The notes under the pieces are model-generated. The model was given only the letters and a program-made list of their open reading frames with translations. It was not told the origin of the DNA and ran no database searches. A stretch of DNA of 38,733 bases from Sphingobacteriales bacterium (lineage in GTDB: Bacteria > Bacteroidota > Bacteroidia > UKL13-3), in contig JAJTEN010000025.1 of NCBI GenBank assembly GCA_021298155.1, positions 1 to 38,733 of the forward strand. Direction: 5' to 3'. The first letter of the stretch is position 1. Every line of letters begins with the position of its first letter. Shown here piece by piece: positions 1-9,112 of the stretch. Position numbers and translations under genes: made by a program.

Positions 1-1
1 A

Positions 2-3000
2 ATGCTCTTACAGCGCTACGAATCGTTGGATCAGACCATTTACACCATAAACATTGTACCTGAACCCATTTTAAACATAAGCGATATTGCCGCATACAAC
101 AAGCTAGAAGGCTTGGCCTTAAGTGAAGAAGAAGTTGATTACCTGAATCAGTTAAGCAAAAAAATTGGCAGATTACTCACAGATTCTGAAATATTTGCCT
201 TTTCACAAGCCAACTCAGAACACTGCAGACACAAAATTTTTAACGGCACTTTTGTAATTGATGGCGAAACCAAAGAAACTTCTTTATTTAAACTCATAAA
301 AAAAACCTCCGAAACCAATCCCAATCAGATTGTTTCGGCCTATAAAGACAATGTAGCTTTTTTAAAAGGTCCGATACTCACCCAATTTGCCCCAAAGAGC
401 GCAGCAAAAGCAGATTATTACAATGAAACAGCATTTGAATCGGTATTATCATTAAAGGCCGAAACCCATAATTTCCCAACCACAGTTGAGCCTTTTAACG
501 GTGCAGCTACAGGATCGGGTGGAGAAATTAGAGATAGATTGGCGGGTGGACAAGGTTCTTTGCCACTAGCAGGAACGGCCGTATACATGACAGCCTACTC
601 CCGACTAGAAGAAAACAGACCTTGGGAAAATGCCATGCCAGCGCGCGCTTGGTTATACCAAACGCCCATGGATATTTTAATAAAGGCCTCTAATGGTGCC
701 TCAGATTTTGGTAATAAATTTGGTCAGCCACTCATTAGCGGCTCCATTTTAACCTTTGAACACGAAGAACAAAATAGAAAAACAGCATACGATAAAGTAA
801 TTATGCAGGCTGGCGGTGTGGGGTATGGTAAGTTGAACCAAGCCATTAAAAAGCATCCCAAAGCTGGAGATAAAATTGTAATTTTAGGTGGCGATAACTA
901 CCGCATTGGTATGGGTGGCGCTGCAGTTTCCTCTGCAGATACAGGCGCATTTGGTTCAGGCATTGAGTTAAATGCCATTCAACGCTCTAACCCAGAAATG
1001 CAGAAACGTGCGGCAAATGCCATAAGAGGGTTGGTTGAAAGTGATAATAATCCAATAATTTCTATTCACGACCATGGCGCAGGTGGACATTTAAACTGCT
1101 TATCGGAATTGGTAGAAGCTTCAGGAGGATTAATTAATTTAGACAAATTACCAGTGGGCGACCCTACCCTATCTGCCAAAGAAATAATAGGAAACGAATC
1201 TCAAGAGAGAATGGGATTAGTGATTGGAGAAAAAGACCTAGATACATTGGCTCAAATTGCAGAAAGAGAGCGTGCGCCGATGTATGTGGTTGGAGATGTT
1301 ACCAACGACCATAGATTTACCTTTGAATCGGAGTCGACCGGAGAAAAACCTATGGATTACGACCTAGCTGATTTCTTTGGGAGTTCGCCTAAAACAATCA
1401 TGACCGACAAGCGAGTGAGCAGAGAATATGCAGGCTTGCAATATGATGTGAATCAAATTACGCACTATTTAAATCAAGTTTTGCAGTTAGAAGCAGTAGC
1501 TTGCAAAGATTGGTTAACCAATAAAGTAGATCGCTGTGTGGGTGGACGCGTAGCTAAGCAACAATGTGCAGGTGAATTGCAGTTGCCATTAAACAATGTA
1601 GGTGTAATGGCATTAGATTATAAAGGCAAAAATGGGATCGCTACAAGTATTGGGCACGCGCCTATTGTAGCTCTGATAGATGCAGCTGCAGGCTCAAAAA
1701 ATGCTATTGGAGAAGCCTTAAGTAATCTTATTTGGGCTCCCTTATCCGGTGGCTTAAGTAGCGTTTCTTTATCGGCCAATTGGATGTGGCCATGTAAAAA
1801 TGAAGGTGAAGATGCCAGATTATATGAGGCAGTAGAGGCCTGTTCACAATTTGCCATTGCATTAGGAATAAATATTCCAACCGGAAAAGATTCCTTATCC
1901 ATGAAACAAAAATACCCAAATGAAGAAGTTATCTCTCCGGGTACAGTGATTATTTCTGCCGCTGCACATTGTAGCGATATCAATAAAATTGTGGAACCTG
2001 TTTTAAAACTAAACCAAGGTGCTATATATTACCTAAACCTATCTAAAGATTCATTCAAACTAGGAGGTTCATCATTTGCCCAAATTTTAAATAAAGTTGG
2101 AAATGAGGCGCCCCAAATGATAGATGCAGCATATGTTAAAACCGCATTTAATACCATACAAGAATACATACAAGAAGGTCGCATAAAAGCCGGACATGAT
2201 GTGGGTAGCGGTGGATTGATTACCACATTACTAGAAATGTGTTTTGCGTCTACACATGTGGGTGCAAAAATTAACTTTGATGCCTTAAACGAATCAGATT
2301 TAGTAAAGATATTATTCAATGAAAACATCTCTATTGTGTTTCAGTCAGACGACCTTGTTGCACAAGAATTGAGTGCTAAAGGCATTGATGTAATCAAAAT
2401 TGGAGAGCCAGAAGCATCTCAACACATGCATATCTCGCATCAAGGAACAAACCTGAGTTTAAACATTACAGCGTTAAGGGATACTTGGTTCAAAACATCC
2501 TATTTGCTCGACCAAAAACAAAGCAAAAATGGGATGGCTGAGGCGCGTTACCAGAACTACAAAAACATACCGCTTAGCTACCATTTCCCTGCATCATTTG
2601 ATGGCAAACTGCCACAGATTCCTGCTGGCAAAGCGCGTCCGAAGGCAGCCATTATTAGAGAAAAAGGAAGTAACTCTGAACGCGAAATGGCCAATGCCCT
2701 GTACTTGGCAGGATTTGATGTGAAAGACATTCACATGACCGATTTAATTTCGGGCAGAGAAAACCTAGAAGATGTTCAGTTTATTGGGGCTGTTGGGGGA
2801 TTCTCTAACTCAGACGTATTAGGTTCAGCCAAAGGTTGGGCAGGGGCATTTTTATATAATGAGAAAGCCAACAAATCGCTCAAAAATTTCTTCAGTAGGC
2901 CTGATACATTATCGGTAGGAATATGCAATGGATGTCAGCTTTTCATGGAATTAGAGCTCATACATCCAGAACATGCAGCGCATGGCAAAATGCATCATAA

Positions 3001-3382
3001 TGTATCGCAAAACCACGAAAGCGGATTTACTTCGGTTCGCATTCAGCAAAACAATTCGGTAATGTTATCTAGTTTAGCTGGAGCTACTTTAGGCGTTTGG
3101 ATTTCGCATGGTGAAGGAAAATTTAATTTACCACTGGCTGAAGACCAATATCACATTGTGGCAAAATATGGATACGACGCGTACCCTGCTAATCCGAATG
3201 GTTCTGATTATAACACAGCCATGTTGTGCGATAAAACCGGTAGACACCTCGTAATGATGCCACATATAGAGCGCTCTACTTTTCCATGGAATTGGGCACA
3301 TTACCCAGACAATCGCCAATTAGATGAAGTTTCGCCATGGATTGAGGCATTTATTAATGCTAGAAAATGGATTGAAGGATAA
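2..3382 (+). CDS. purL: Phosphoribosylformylglycinamidine synthase (PurL), 5'-truncated by window edge
   Basis: Large single-chain FGAM synthase: makes formylglycinamidine ribonucleotide from FGAR, ATP and glutamine, step 4 of de novo purine synthesis, in the cytosol. The 1126 residues visible include the N-terminal SEHCRHK segment, the glycine-rich ATP-binding AIRS-like region (GAATGSGGEIRD near residue 170), a second AIRS-like half, and a C-terminal glutamine amidotransferase domain. That domain has nucleophile Cys in GICNGCQL and His/Glu in MPHIERSTFPW. Full-length family members run about 1200-1300 residues, so roughly 100 N-terminal residues lie before base 1. The ATG at base 2 is an internal Met, not the start. 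The gene ends 24 bp from the convergent T9SS cargo gene, with no clear terminator between. Identity is very secure. Confidence 0.97.
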   Translation: MLLQRYESLDQTIYTINIVPEPILNISDIAAYNKLEGLALSEEEVDYLNQLSKKIGRLLTDSEIFAFSQANSEHCRHKIFNGTFVIDGETKETSLFKLIKKTSETNPNQIVSAYKDNVAFLKGPILTQFAPKSAAKADYYNETAFESVLSLKAETHNFPTTVEPFNGAATGSGGEIRDRLAGGQGSLPLAGTAVYMTAYSRLEENRPWENAMPARAWLYQTPMDILIKASNGASDFGNKFGQPLISGSILTFEHEEQNRKTAYDKVIMQAGGVGYGKLNQAIKKHPKAGDKIVILGGDNYRIGMGGAAVSSADTGAFGSGIELNAIQRSNPEMQKRAANAIRGLVESDNNPIISIHDHGAGGHLNCLSELVEASGGLINLDKLPVGDPTLSAKEIIGNESQERMGLVIGEKDLDTLAQIAERERAPMYVVGDVTNDHRFTFESESTGEKPMDYDLADFFGSSPKTIMTDKRVSREYAGLQYDVNQITHYLNQVLQLEAVACKDWLTNKVDRCVGGRVAKQQCAGELQLPLNNVGVMALDYKGKNGIATSIGHAPIVALIDAAAGSKNAIGEALSNLIWAPLSGGLSSVSLSANWMWPCKNEGEDARLYEAVEACSQFAIALGINIPTGKDSLSMKQKYPNEEVISPGTVIISAAAHCSDINKIVEPVLKLNQGAIYYLNLSKDSFKLGGSSFAQILNKVGNEAPQMIDAAYVKTAFNTIQEYIQEGRIKAGHDVGSGGLITTLLEMCFASTHVGAKINFDALNESDLVKILFNENISIVFQSDDLVAQELSAKGIDVIKIGEPEASQHMHISHQGTNLSLNITALRDTWFKTSYLLDQKQSKNGMAEARYQNYKNIPLSYHFPASFDGKLPQIPAGKARPKAAIIREKGSNSEREMANALYLAGFDVKDIHMTDLISGRENLEDVQFIGAVGGFSNSDVLGSAKGWAGAFLYNEKANKSLKNFFSRPDTLSVGICNGCQLFMELELIHPEHAAHGKMHHNVSQNHESGFTSVRIQQNNSVMLSSLAGATLGVWISHGEGKFNLPLAEDQYHIVAKYGYDAYPANPNGSDYNTAMLCDKTGRHLVMMPHIERSTFPWNWAHYPDNRQLDEVSPWIEAFINARKWIEG

Positions 3383-3406
3383 TTAATAAAAACCTTCATG
3401 GGGAAA

Positions 3407-5671
3407 TTATCGCTCTACAAACACCTTGTAGCTTGCTAATCGTTCCTTATTTTCGTTACTTATCTCTAAAATATAATAGTTATCTGATGTTAAGTTAGCT
3501 AGGGAGATTTGCAAGTGTTTTTCGCTACTACTTTCTTGATAAACGGTTTGACCTAATTTGTTAAATAAACGGAAATAATGCAATTGACTTGGCAATACAT
3601 TACTAATCTCAACATGCAAAACATCTTTGGCAGGATTAGGATAGATTAAGCAATTGGCATTTTTAATGATTTGGTTCAAGCCAGAGGTTTTATCTACAAA
3701 AAGTTCTAATACTGTTTCTCTTTCACAATTATTGGTATCTATTATTTTTGATAAAACATGCGCCATTCCAAAGTTTTGAAACCTAATATCTACAAAAGTG
3801 GTATCTGTTTTTCCCAATGCTTGTGCATTAAAAAAATGCCATTCGAAGCGTATGTTTGGTTTATAAAACACAAAATAGGTAAACACATTTATGGTATCTA
3901 ATTGAACTGTTTTACCCCATATAGGATTAATATATGGTTTAGGTAAAACGGGCACAAATAAGGTATCTGAATAACGTATACAAAGGCCCTCATCAAGTAT
4001 TTTCACATGATAAGCACCAGAATTTTCAGGTAATAAATCAAAATTCTTATAATTTATTAAATCAGTATAATTGCGGTACCACTGATAATTATAAAATGGA
4101 TTAAACACACTCAAAATTTTCACATTCCCCTCACAAGCATTCGGATTATTTTCAACCTTTAATTTTACTTGGATTGGCATACTAAACTTAACCAAAATGG
4201 TATCCGTTACCACACAAGAATTTCCGTTACTTTTATCTACAAAATACAAACCAGCCCCGCTAGGCATAATGCGCTTAGAAAGAGAATCTGTTAATACATT
4301 AGAACTTCTCCAACGGCAAGATTGAATAAAAAAAGAAGTGTCTTTTACTTCAATACTATCTAAAATGCCAGTACAAAAATCATATTCAAACCTAGGCCTC
4401 GAAACCAAAAAATGAGTGGATGAAACCACAAATGCTACCGAATCTTTGCAGCCGTTTAAATCTTGAATCACCACATAAAAAAGGCTATCACTGCGCAAAA
4501 CAGAAGTGGGTATGGTATAATTAGAATCTATACCAAATGACCTAATTATTTGGTTCGAACCAAATTTACCCTTATAAAATGTATAGCGATATGTAGTACC
4601 ATAGGGTATACCAAATTTACCACCAGCCCTAATCCTAACTCCATTGCTTACACATTCTTTTGATTTTATATTTACCTGAATGGGTGCTTGAACCAAAACA
4701 GAATCCCAATATTGCCCACTGCAGGCATTTGGATTAGGGGGAGAAATACTTTGCAAATGCAGGCCTATGCGGTACCATCCTCCTTGTATAAAACGATGAT
4801 TAAGTACGCTAGTTGTTTTAATTGTATCGTAATTGTGCGAACCAGGTTCTCTCTCAATAAAAAATTGAGTGGCCAAAGCATTTACAGGCACCGTATTAGT
4901 TTGTAAATAACTAAAATCAAAATAGCCGCAATTTTTGTTTGTTTTACGAATTGAGGCGGTTGGAATTCTTCTCACCAAAACAGAAAAAGATTTGGTGTGG
5001 AGATTTGGAACAGGGCAAGTTTTGTCTTTGGCTGTAATTATAAAATAATGAGGAAGATTACTCGCCATATTATCAGGGGGTGTCCAGCAAAATTGCATGC
5101 TATCATATTTTGGTCCATTCACTGCGCGCAAACTATCTGCATATAATTTCTTAAAAGTGGCCCCTTTTACAGTTAGGGAAGGCGGTGCATTCCAGCTTAA
5201 ATTGGTTGTATCCCAAGCTGCCAAACTATCTTTAGCACTTACTGTAAAACAAATTGTATTACCTGCACAAACGGTAAAATGAGCAGTATCTTTAATTGCT
5301 GTATCACTTGTAAAAACCTGCAATTGCGGCCGAGAATAATTCGTACAATTTCTACTATAAAATTGAATATCACGTGCGCTCACACCCATGAGCGTAGGCA
5401 AACCGGCAACATTTTTCCATTGCCTTACCTCTACTACCAAATTACTCACAAATTCACCCACTGGTCTGAACCTAATATCTCCTGTAACGGGATTAATATG
5501 AATACCATTTTGAGGATCGGAAGATGGAAATTGATTAGGAAAACCTGCGTATGGAAAAGGCACGCTTGGACTAAATGGCGAAACATAAGGGTGCGCCCAA
5601 ATGCATAACTCAACGAATCGCCATCTGGGTCGATTGCCCCTAAATGCGTCATAAATTCTTGCGAAGCACAA
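3407..5671 (-). CDS. T9SS-sorted secreted protein, C-terminal part (downstream of a frameshift)
   Basis: This is the larger, downstream part of a secreted repeat-type protein. It has beta-rich, cysteine-bearing extracellular segments resembling the PKD/Ig-like cargo common in Bacteroidota, and ends in a type A T9SS sorting domain: YPNPAKDVLHVEI about 80 residues before the end, then NYYILEI and a closing YKVFVER. The first 25 or so residues of the open frame are out-of-frame sequence. Meaningful homology starts at AHPYVSPFSP, which continues the domain left unfinished at the end of the overlapping upstream frame (to 6297). Adding one base restores a single 963-codon reading frame from 6297 to 3407. 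The cargo's function is unknown; no enzyme motif is seen. Surface attachment or secretion through T9SS is inferred from the tail. Confidence 0.8.
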   Translation of the reverse strand: MCFARIYDAFRGNRPRWRFVELCIWAHPYVSPFSPSVPFPYAGFPNQFPSSDPQNGIHINPVTGDIRFRPVGEFVSNLVVEVRQWKNVAGLPTLMGVSARDIQFYSRNCTNYSRPQLQVFTSDTAIKDTAHFTVCAGNTICFTVSAKDSLAAWDTTNLSWNAPPSLTVKGATFKKLYADSLRAVNGPKYDSMQFCWTPPDNMASNLPHYFIITAKDKTCPVPNLHTKSFSVLVRRIPTASIRKTNKNCGYFDFSYLQTNTVPVNALATQFFIEREPGSHNYDTIKTTSVLNHRFIQGGWYRIGLHLQSISPPNPNACSGQYWDSVLVQAPIQVNIKSKECVSNGVRIRAGGKFGIPYGTTYRYTFYKGKFGSNQIIRSFGIDSNYTIPTSVLRSDSLFYVVIQDLNGCKDSVAFVVSSTHFLVSRPRFEYDFCTGILDSIEVKDTSFFIQSCRWRSSNVLTDSLSKRIMPSGAGLYFVDKSNGNSCVVTDTILVKFSMPIQVKLKVENNPNACEGNVKILSVFNPFYNYQWYRNYTDLINYKNFDLLPENSGAYHVKILDEGLCIRYSDTLFVPVLPKPYINPIWGKTVQLDTINVFTYFVFYKPNIRFEWHFFNAQALGKTDTTFVDIRFQNFGMAHVLSKIIDTNNCERETVLELFVDKTSGLNQIIKNANCLIYPNPAKDVLHVEISNVLPSQLHYFRLFNKLGQTVYQESSSEKHLQISLANLTSDNYYILEISNENKERLASYKVFVER
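3671..3684 (+). repeat. GGTTCRRRCC motif copy
   Basis: TTGGTTCAAGCCAG: core GGTTCAAGCC at 3673-3682, in the T9SS cargo gene; the arm is imperfect on the right. Confidence 0.4.
4548..4565. repeat. Perfect palindrome copy, GGTTCGAACC core
   Basis: ATTTGGTTCGAACCAAAT, 18-bp perfect palindrome inside the T9SS cargo gene (minus-strand codons for FGSNQ). Confidence 0.7.
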
Positions 5672-6297
5672 GCCAAAAATACCGGAGGATTTGTAAGTAT
5701 TGGTCCACTATTACATGGGGAAACACAACGATTAATGGTAACCTGAGAATAAAAATTAAGACCAGCTGGATTTACCAACGTTGAAATGGCATTGTTTCTA
5801 CAGCAACTACTATATCCAATATTTACTAGGCAACATGAGCTTGGAATACTAGCTAAATTAACATTTCCTTCAAATACATATACCTCAATACCGGGCGTAA
5901 AAGATCCTGGAGAACGCGTGCCACAATTGGAACACACGGTTTTTTGTAAATCGCACAATTGTACCACATCAAAGCCGCTAACGGCAGTAACAACCGATAT
6001 GGCTTGGTTACCAAAATTTTGACCAACACAAGTGCTGGCAGGCAAATTAGCACCAATAGGAACCTCCGCCCCTGATAGTTGTAAATTTATGTTACAGGCC
6101 GGACTCAAAGAAGAGGGACAATTGGCACACAATTGAATACCATTACAATCTCTATAAATCTTAAACTGTACCCTATATACCTGTGGTGAGGTGGTGCAGG
6201 TATATGTCATTTCTGAACCAATTACATGCGATGCAAAAACACTAGGAACATTGCTTGTTAGGAATAGAATAAAAAGTAAGCGTATTATTTTTATCAT
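5446..6297 (-). CDS. T9SS-sorted secreted protein, N-terminal part (ends in a frameshift)
   Basis: Encodes the start of the same secreted protein. A signal peptide covers about residues 1-22 (MIKIIRLLFILFLTSNVPSVFA). A Cys-rich beta domain follows, beginning SHVIGSEMTYTC and reaching GAIDPDGDSLSYAFG, a motif typical of large secreted Bacteroidota proteins. After that motif (near 5600) the frame becomes nonsense-like (GRTLMFRHLVQACLFHTQV) until its stop, while the family-like continuation lies one base out of phase. ATG at 6297 is supported by a good -33/-7 promoter about 31 nt upstream. Either the gene is disrupted, or the sequence has a one-base error in a short G run. Treat this and the 3407-5671 frame as one gene. 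Confidence 0.75.
   Translation of the reverse strand: MIKIIRLLFILFLTSNVPSVFASHVIGSEMTYTCTTSPQVYRVQFKIYRDCNGIQLCANCPSSLSPACNINLQLSGAEVPIGANLPASTCVGQNFGNQAISVVTAVSGFDVVQLCDLQKTVCSNCGTRSPGSFTPGIEVYVFEGNVNLASIPSSCCLVNIGYSSCCRNNAISTLVNPAGLNFYSQVTINRCVSPCNSGPILTNPPVFLACASQEFMTHLGAIDPDGDSLSYAFGRTLMFRHLVQACLFHTQVFLINFHLPILKMVFILIPLQEILGSDQWVNL
5463..5472 (-). repeat. GGTTCRRRCC motif copy
   Basis: GGTTCAGACC on the minus strand, inside the T9SS cargo gene; flanks not symmetric. Confidence 0.4.
5596..5598 (-). other. Probable frameshift site in the T9SS cargo gene
   Basis: On the minus strand the sequence reads tat-gca-ttt-ggg-cgc-acc. Adding one G to the GGG run (plus-strand CCC here) gives SYAFG-AHPYVSPFSP and joins the two frames exactly (2892 nt, 964 codons with stop). 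A T added to the adjacent TTT would also work. The exact base cannot be fixed from one sequence. Confidence 0.6.
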
Positions 6298-6328
6298 GGG
6301 GTATTATGGAAAAAAGTCTAATGTAAAA

Positions 6329-6358
6329 CAAATATAGTTGCTCGCATGCAAAAACAAA
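6329..6358 (-). promoter_or_regulatory. Bacteroidota-type promoter for the T9SS cargo gene
   Basis: On the minus strand TTTG (6358-6355), an 18-nt spacer, then TATATTTG (6336-6329) matches the TTTG / TAnnTTTG consensus. The expected start of transcription is near 6324, giving a leader of about 25-30 nt before ATG 6297. Confidence 0.65.
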
Positions 6359-6372
6359 GAATTTAAATCCCA

Positions 6373-6388
6373 TTTGGTTCAGACCAAA
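6373..6388 (+). repeat. GGTTCRRRCC motif copy with symmetric arms
   Basis: TTTGGTTCAGACCAAA between the cargo gene start and the ATE-like gene. Arms TTTGG/CCAAA. This is the only copy outside a confident coding region. Confidence 0.6.
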
Positions 6389-6421
6389 ATATTTTATAAG
6401 CTTGCCATTGAAAAAAGAAAA

Positions 6422-7156
6422 ATGAATCAAAACGCTGCACAACAAGTTTTTGCCATGTATGGGAGTTTATTCGACCATTATTTAGCGCAGGGATTTTACC
6501 GCATGCGACAGAATATATTTACTACTGATGATTATTTAGATACAGATACCTTGTGCATGTTTGATGTATTTTGGCTTCGAACCAAAATTCAAGAACTACC
6601 CGAGCCCAAAACACACAAAATTTGGAAACTAAACAAACATTTTACAGTAAGTATTGGACCAGCAAAATATACTAACGAACTCAATCAGTTATACGAACAT
6701 TATCGCAATCACATGACATTTGATGCCCATGAAAGCATAGAACATTTTTTGATTGGGGAAGAAAAATATTGCGATTTTAATTCGGGCATCATTGAGGTGC
6801 GAGATAATCAAAAACTAATTGCTGCTGGCTATTTTGATTTAGGACTGAATAGTATTGCCGGAAACCTTAATTTTTATGATCCAAACTATAAAAAATATAG
6901 CTTGGGAAAATACCTGATGTTGCTCAAAATTGCCTATGCTCAGAGTCGGCATTGCACCTATTATTATACGGGGTATTTGGCCGCAGGTAATACCAAATTC
7001 GATTATAAATTATTCCCAGATCCACAAGCTGTAGAAGTGCTTATAAAGCAAGAAAACTACACATGGTTTCCGTTCACCAGCATCCAAAAATCAGGCCTTA
7101 GTCCTTACACCATTTGGTTATCTCACACAGAACATCCACGAAATAACGCTATTTAG
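6422..7156 (+). CDS. Arginyl-tRNA--protein transferase-like protein (ATE C-terminal/GNAT fold)
   Basis: 244 residues resembling bacterial Ate/Bpt aminoacyl-tRNA-protein transferases, which attach Leu or Arg to protein N termini. Recognisable segments are GFYRMRQNIF near the N terminus, then LYEHYRNHM, IIEVRDNQKLIAAGYFDLG, and the family block FYDPNYKKYSLGKYLMLLKIAYA followed by YYYTGYLA. The N-terminal half of classical Ate carries a Cys cluster (CxxC type); here the equivalent stretch (DTDTLCMFDVFWL) keeps only one Cys, so substrate or activity may differ. ATG 6422 is chosen over TTG 6338: the extra 28 residues look noncoding, overlap the divergent promoter and contain a palindromic repeat. 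The next gene is a glycosyltransferase about 70 bp on. Family placement is fairly sure; the activity is not. Confidence 0.75.
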   Translation: MNQNAAQQVFAMYGSLFDHYLAQGFYRMRQNIFTTDDYLDTDTLCMFDVFWLRTKIQELPEPKTHKIWKLNKHFTVSIGPAKYTNELNQLYEHYRNHMTFDAHESIEHFLIGEEKYCDFNSGIIEVRDNQKLIAAGYFDLGLNSIAGNLNFYDPNYKKYSLGKYLMLLKIAYAQSRHCTYYYTGYLAAGNTKFDYKLFPDPQAVEVLIKQENYTWFPFTSIQKSGLSPYTIWLSHTEHPRNNAI

Positions 7157-7226
7157 TATAAAATTAGATTCTGCCAGAAACTTAATGCTTGCTTTGTTGT
7201 ATTTTGCTAACCAAAAATAAAAAAAA

Positions 7227-8261
7227 TTGACAAGCCTTAATCATATTAGTCACGGAGCACAAATCACTGGTGGATATTTGCATGAAAAACATCTTTCAGA
7301 GAGCTTGGCTAAAGCCTTAGGTGCAACACATCATGAGTTACGACAATGGCACTATTTTGAAAATAAAAATGCGCATATTTCATTGCTCATTTGGGCCTAT
7401 AAAAATGCACAGGCCGATATAAATCTATGCGTAAGCCGATTGGCATTACCCAGTATTCTAAAAAACATTTTTAGCAAAAGAAAAACCCTTGTGGTATGGC
7501 ACTATTTTGATGATTTTGATAAAAAAAGTAAATTTTTAAAGTCATATTATCACTTGTTGGTTCGTGTTGCATTGCTTATTTCGCCCAATAAGTTGGCGTT
7601 TGTAGCAGTTGCACCCTATTGGAAAAACTATTTTGAAAAAGAATTTAAATTAAAGAAAGTCTTTTATTTTCCTAATTTGTTTGAACCAAATGTTTACGCA
7701 ACATACAGAGGAACAGAGAAGAAAAAGCAGATTCATTTAGGACAAGTATCCTTTAAAAATAGTGCAGAATTATTCTTTATTGCTGAGCAATTAGCTAACA
7801 GGGGATACACTTGTTATTTTAGTACCAACGACCCTAAAAAGGTATACCAAAGCAATTATTACCAGGTAATTTATTTCGAAAAACATACAGATTACCTGCA
7901 AGAAATGGCCGCAAGTGAATACACCTTAGCTATGCCAGCCATTGCAGAAGGTTGGAATAGAATTGCGCATGAAAGTTTACTAGTAGGTACCCAAGTAATT
8001 GGGTTCAATAAAGGCGGATTGGGCGATTTATTGCGCGGAGCAAATGCTTTTATAGTGGGTACAAAACCTATACATCCTGCTATAGCTGCATTTAGTGCAA
8101 AAGAATTTACAAATCAAACGCCACCTCCCAGTGTAGTAAATGCCCTATACCTTATTTTAAATAAAGCAAAAGCTCCTATTGATGAGGCGTTTTTAGCTAC
8201 ATTTGATAGCCACAAAACGGATCAATATCTGCGTGAAATTACCCAATGGTGTAAAGCCTAA
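7227..8261 (+). CDS. Glycosyltransferase, GT-B fold (GT1/GT4-like)
   Basis: 344 residues resembling a GT-B sugar-nucleotide glycosyltransferase. The N-terminal half begins HISHGAQITGGYLHE (glycine-rich acceptor loop). The C-terminal half has the EX7E-type donor motif EGWNRIAHE followed by LLVGTQVIGFNKGGLGDLL, as in GT4-like enzymes. There is no signal peptide, so it should act in the cytoplasm or at the inner membrane face. The start is TTG: an in-frame TAA sits at 7218-7220 and the next Met is far inside the conserved body. A near-consensus -7 (TATTTTG, 7200-7206) lies 20 nt upstream. ispE follows after 11 bp, so the two are probably cotranscribed. The sugar and acceptor are unknown. Confidence 0.75.
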   Translation: MTSLNHISHGAQITGGYLHEKHLSESLAKALGATHHELRQWHYFENKNAHISLLIWAYKNAQADINLCVSRLALPSILKNIFSKRKTLVVWHYFDDFDKKSKFLKSYYHLLVRVALLISPNKLAFVAVAPYWKNYFEKEFKLKKVFYFPNLFEPNVYATYRGTEKKKQIHLGQVSFKNSAELFFIAEQLANRGYTCYFSTNDPKKVYQSNYYQVIYFEKHTDYLQEMAASEYTLAMPAIAEGWNRIAHESLLVGTQVIGFNKGGLGDLLRGANAFIVGTKPIHPAIAAFSAKEFTNQTPPPSVVNALYLILNKAKAPIDEAFLATFDSHKTDQYLREITQWCKA

Positions 8262-8272
8262 ATTTAGATCAT

Positions 8273-9112
8273 ATGATTGTTTTCCCACATTGTAAAATTA
8301 ACTTAGGTCTGCACATTTTAGAAAAGAGGGCAGATGGGTTTCACAACCTTGAAACTGTATTTTATCCCATTCCTTTGTGCGATGCCCTAGAATTAGTGGA
8401 GGCGCCTTTGGATCAGACAGCGCCTGTTGAAATTGGCATGGAAGGATTGGCAGTAAAAGGAGATTTGCAGCATAACTTAATTTATAAAGCCTACCAATTA
8501 ATAGCCCAAGATTACGCCTTAAAACCAGCTACATTTTACTTATTAAAAAACATTCCAATGGGTGCAGGATTGGGCGGTGGATCGAGTGATGGAGCCTTTG
8601 CCATAGCTTTGCTGAACCAATATTTTGAACTACATATTCCTTTCGAAAAACAATTGCACTATGCGGCTCAATTGGGCAGTGATTGTGCTTATTTTTTATA
8701 TCATGAAGCGTGTTTAGCTGCTGGCAGAGGTGAAATATTAACGCCTATTCCATTTAGTTTAAAAGATTATTGGATTGTATTGGTAAAACCTGCTATTCAC
8801 ATTAGTACGGCAGAGGCTTTTGCACACATTAAACCAAGAAATACGTGGACGCATTACACTCCTGTTGCGCTTTCCAAGGTATTGCTTGAACCCATACAAA
8901 CTTGGAAAAATAACTTAGTAAATGATTTCGAAAACAGTTTATTTCCAAGCTATCCAGAATTAGCGGAAATAAAAAACACACTCTATCAAAACGGTGCGTT
9001 ATATGCAGCAATGAGTGGTAGTGGATCAACCCTATTTGGTATATTTACCTCAAATCCACACCTAGAAAAATATTACCCAAAACATTTTTATTTTGCCGGA
9101 AAATTGGCCTAA
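8273..9112 (+). CDS. ispE: 4-diphosphocytidyl-2-C-methyl-D-erythritol kinase (IspE)
   Basis: Phosphorylates the 2-OH of CDP-methylerythritol in the non-mevalonate (MEP) isoprenoid pathway, cytosolic. GHMP-kinase features are clear: N-terminal [28 protein letters not shown] loop [16 protein letters not shown] near residues 97-112, and C-terminal [12 protein letters not shown]. At 279 residues the length is normal. ATG 8273 lies 11 bp after the glycosyltransferase stop. The stop overlaps the convergent ABC ATPase gene by 4 bp, so the two transcripts must overlap at their 3' ends. Confidence 0.96.
   Translation: MIVFPHCKINLGLHILEKRADGFHNLETVFYPIPLCDALELVEAPLDQTAPVEIGMEGLAVKGDLQHNLIYKAYQLIAQDYALKPATFYLLKNIPMGAGLGGGSSDGAFAIALLNQYFELHIPFEKQLHYAAQLGSDCAYFLYHEACLAAGRGEILTPIPFSLKDYWIVLVKPAIHISTAEAFAHIKPRNTWTHYTPVALSKVLLEPIQTWKNNLVNDFENSLFPSYPELAEIKNTLYQNGALYAAMSGSGSTLFGIFTSNPHLEKYYPKHFYFAGKLA

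Noticed and set aside
1618-1983. 121-codon minus-strand frame inside purL
   Set aside because: Antisense shadow of a conserved enzyme, no signal or motif.
2529-2723. Plus-strand 64-codon frame inside purL
   Set aside because: Shadow of purL in another frame; no family resemblance, and the purL frame is unmistakable.
6338-6421. Upstream TTG extension of the ATE-like protein
   Set aside because: The 28 added residues look noncoding, cross the divergent promoter of the cargo gene, and include a palindromic motif copy.
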